From the NCBI GenBank assembly GCA_030248215.1, contig JASANG010003574.1, positions 32,348 to 96,347 on the forward strand: a stretch of DNA of 64,000 bases, given 5' to 3'. Positions 63,938-64,000 of this stretch are shown in pieces. Both the position numbers and the translations under genes were made by a program. The notes under the pieces were generated by a model. That model had not been told where the DNA came from. It searched no databases and saw nothing but the letters and a program-made list of their open reading frames with translations. Within the stretch, counting starts at the first letter, position 1. Each line of letters starts with the position of its first letter. The stretch is from Enoplolaimus lenunculus (taxonomy: Eukaryota > Nematoda > Enoplea > Enoplida > Thoracostomopsidae).

Positions 63938-64000
63938 TGAGTTAGTCATAACTCAGACTGAGCGATTCAACTCATTCTGAGTTAAAATCAACTCATTGAC
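63938..64000. mobile_element. Family C MITE, running off the window end
   Basis: 'gagttagtcataactcagactgagcgattcaactcattctgagttaaaatcaactcattg' is the right portion of family C. Confidence 0.6.

Overview
The window is repeat-dense, intron-rich animal DNA. Both spliced genes are metazoan in type: a transglutaminase, and a secreted protein ending in a C-type lectin-like domain. There are no bacterial operons, CRISPR arrays or viral genes. Many short transposons carry TTAGGC/CCTAAG hexamers, the nematode telomere unit. A nematode or other ecdysozoan is therefore my best guess, but it is weak, because the hexamers lie inside mobile elements and not at a chromosome end.

Layout. (1) 1-6.5 kb: MITEs, a tRNA-derived repeat and an unresolved 2.2 kb segment. 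(2) 6,535-32,912, minus strand: one transglutaminase gene assembled here exon by exon. It has 18 coding exons, all phases agree, and the total is 2,808 nt (935 aa plus stop). There are two alternative 34-nt first exons, at 26,974-27,007 and 32,879-32,912. The active-site Cys is replaced by Gly while the His and Asp of the triad are kept, so the product looks like a transglutaminase-fold pseudoenzyme. Its introns hold dozens of MITEs. (3) 33-49 kb: repeats around a piggyBac element at 37.3-39.5 kb, whose 570-aa transposase keeps its catalytic aspartates but has a C terminus disrupted by a 25-bp tandem repeat. (4) 49,546-56,458, plus strand: a seven-exon secreted protein (920 aa as reconstructed) with internal repeats, a predicted coiled coil and a C-terminal C-type lectin-like domain. 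Its second exon is split by a 339-bp MITE with a TA target duplication. (5) 56.5-64 kb: repeats and one possible isolated first exon.

Repeat families (letters are mine). A and B: MITEs with GGCCCATGT termini, internal TTAGGC hexamers and, where visible, 8-bp target duplications (hAT-like). C, D and P: TA-flanked, mariner-type MITEs. E: GGGTGGCGCTATA termini with TTA flanks (Harbinger-like). F: ends built on TTCACACGTGCAAG. G: CGGGCCCGTAGCCA termini. H: CCAAGAGTGSATGATCA termini. I: CAGGGTGCAACCGGA termini. J: TATTCTCAAATGTGTGTAGC termini. K: a 1.6 kb element with ~65-bp inverted ends. L, M, N and Q: further dispersed repeats. Several nestings give relative insertion ages. Apart from the piggyBac gene I see no transposase, so the MITEs must rely on enzymes encoded elsewhere.

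Exon calls rest on splice signals, phase continuity and recalled family motifs, without transcript or database support. Repeat edges are by eye, usually within about 10 bp.
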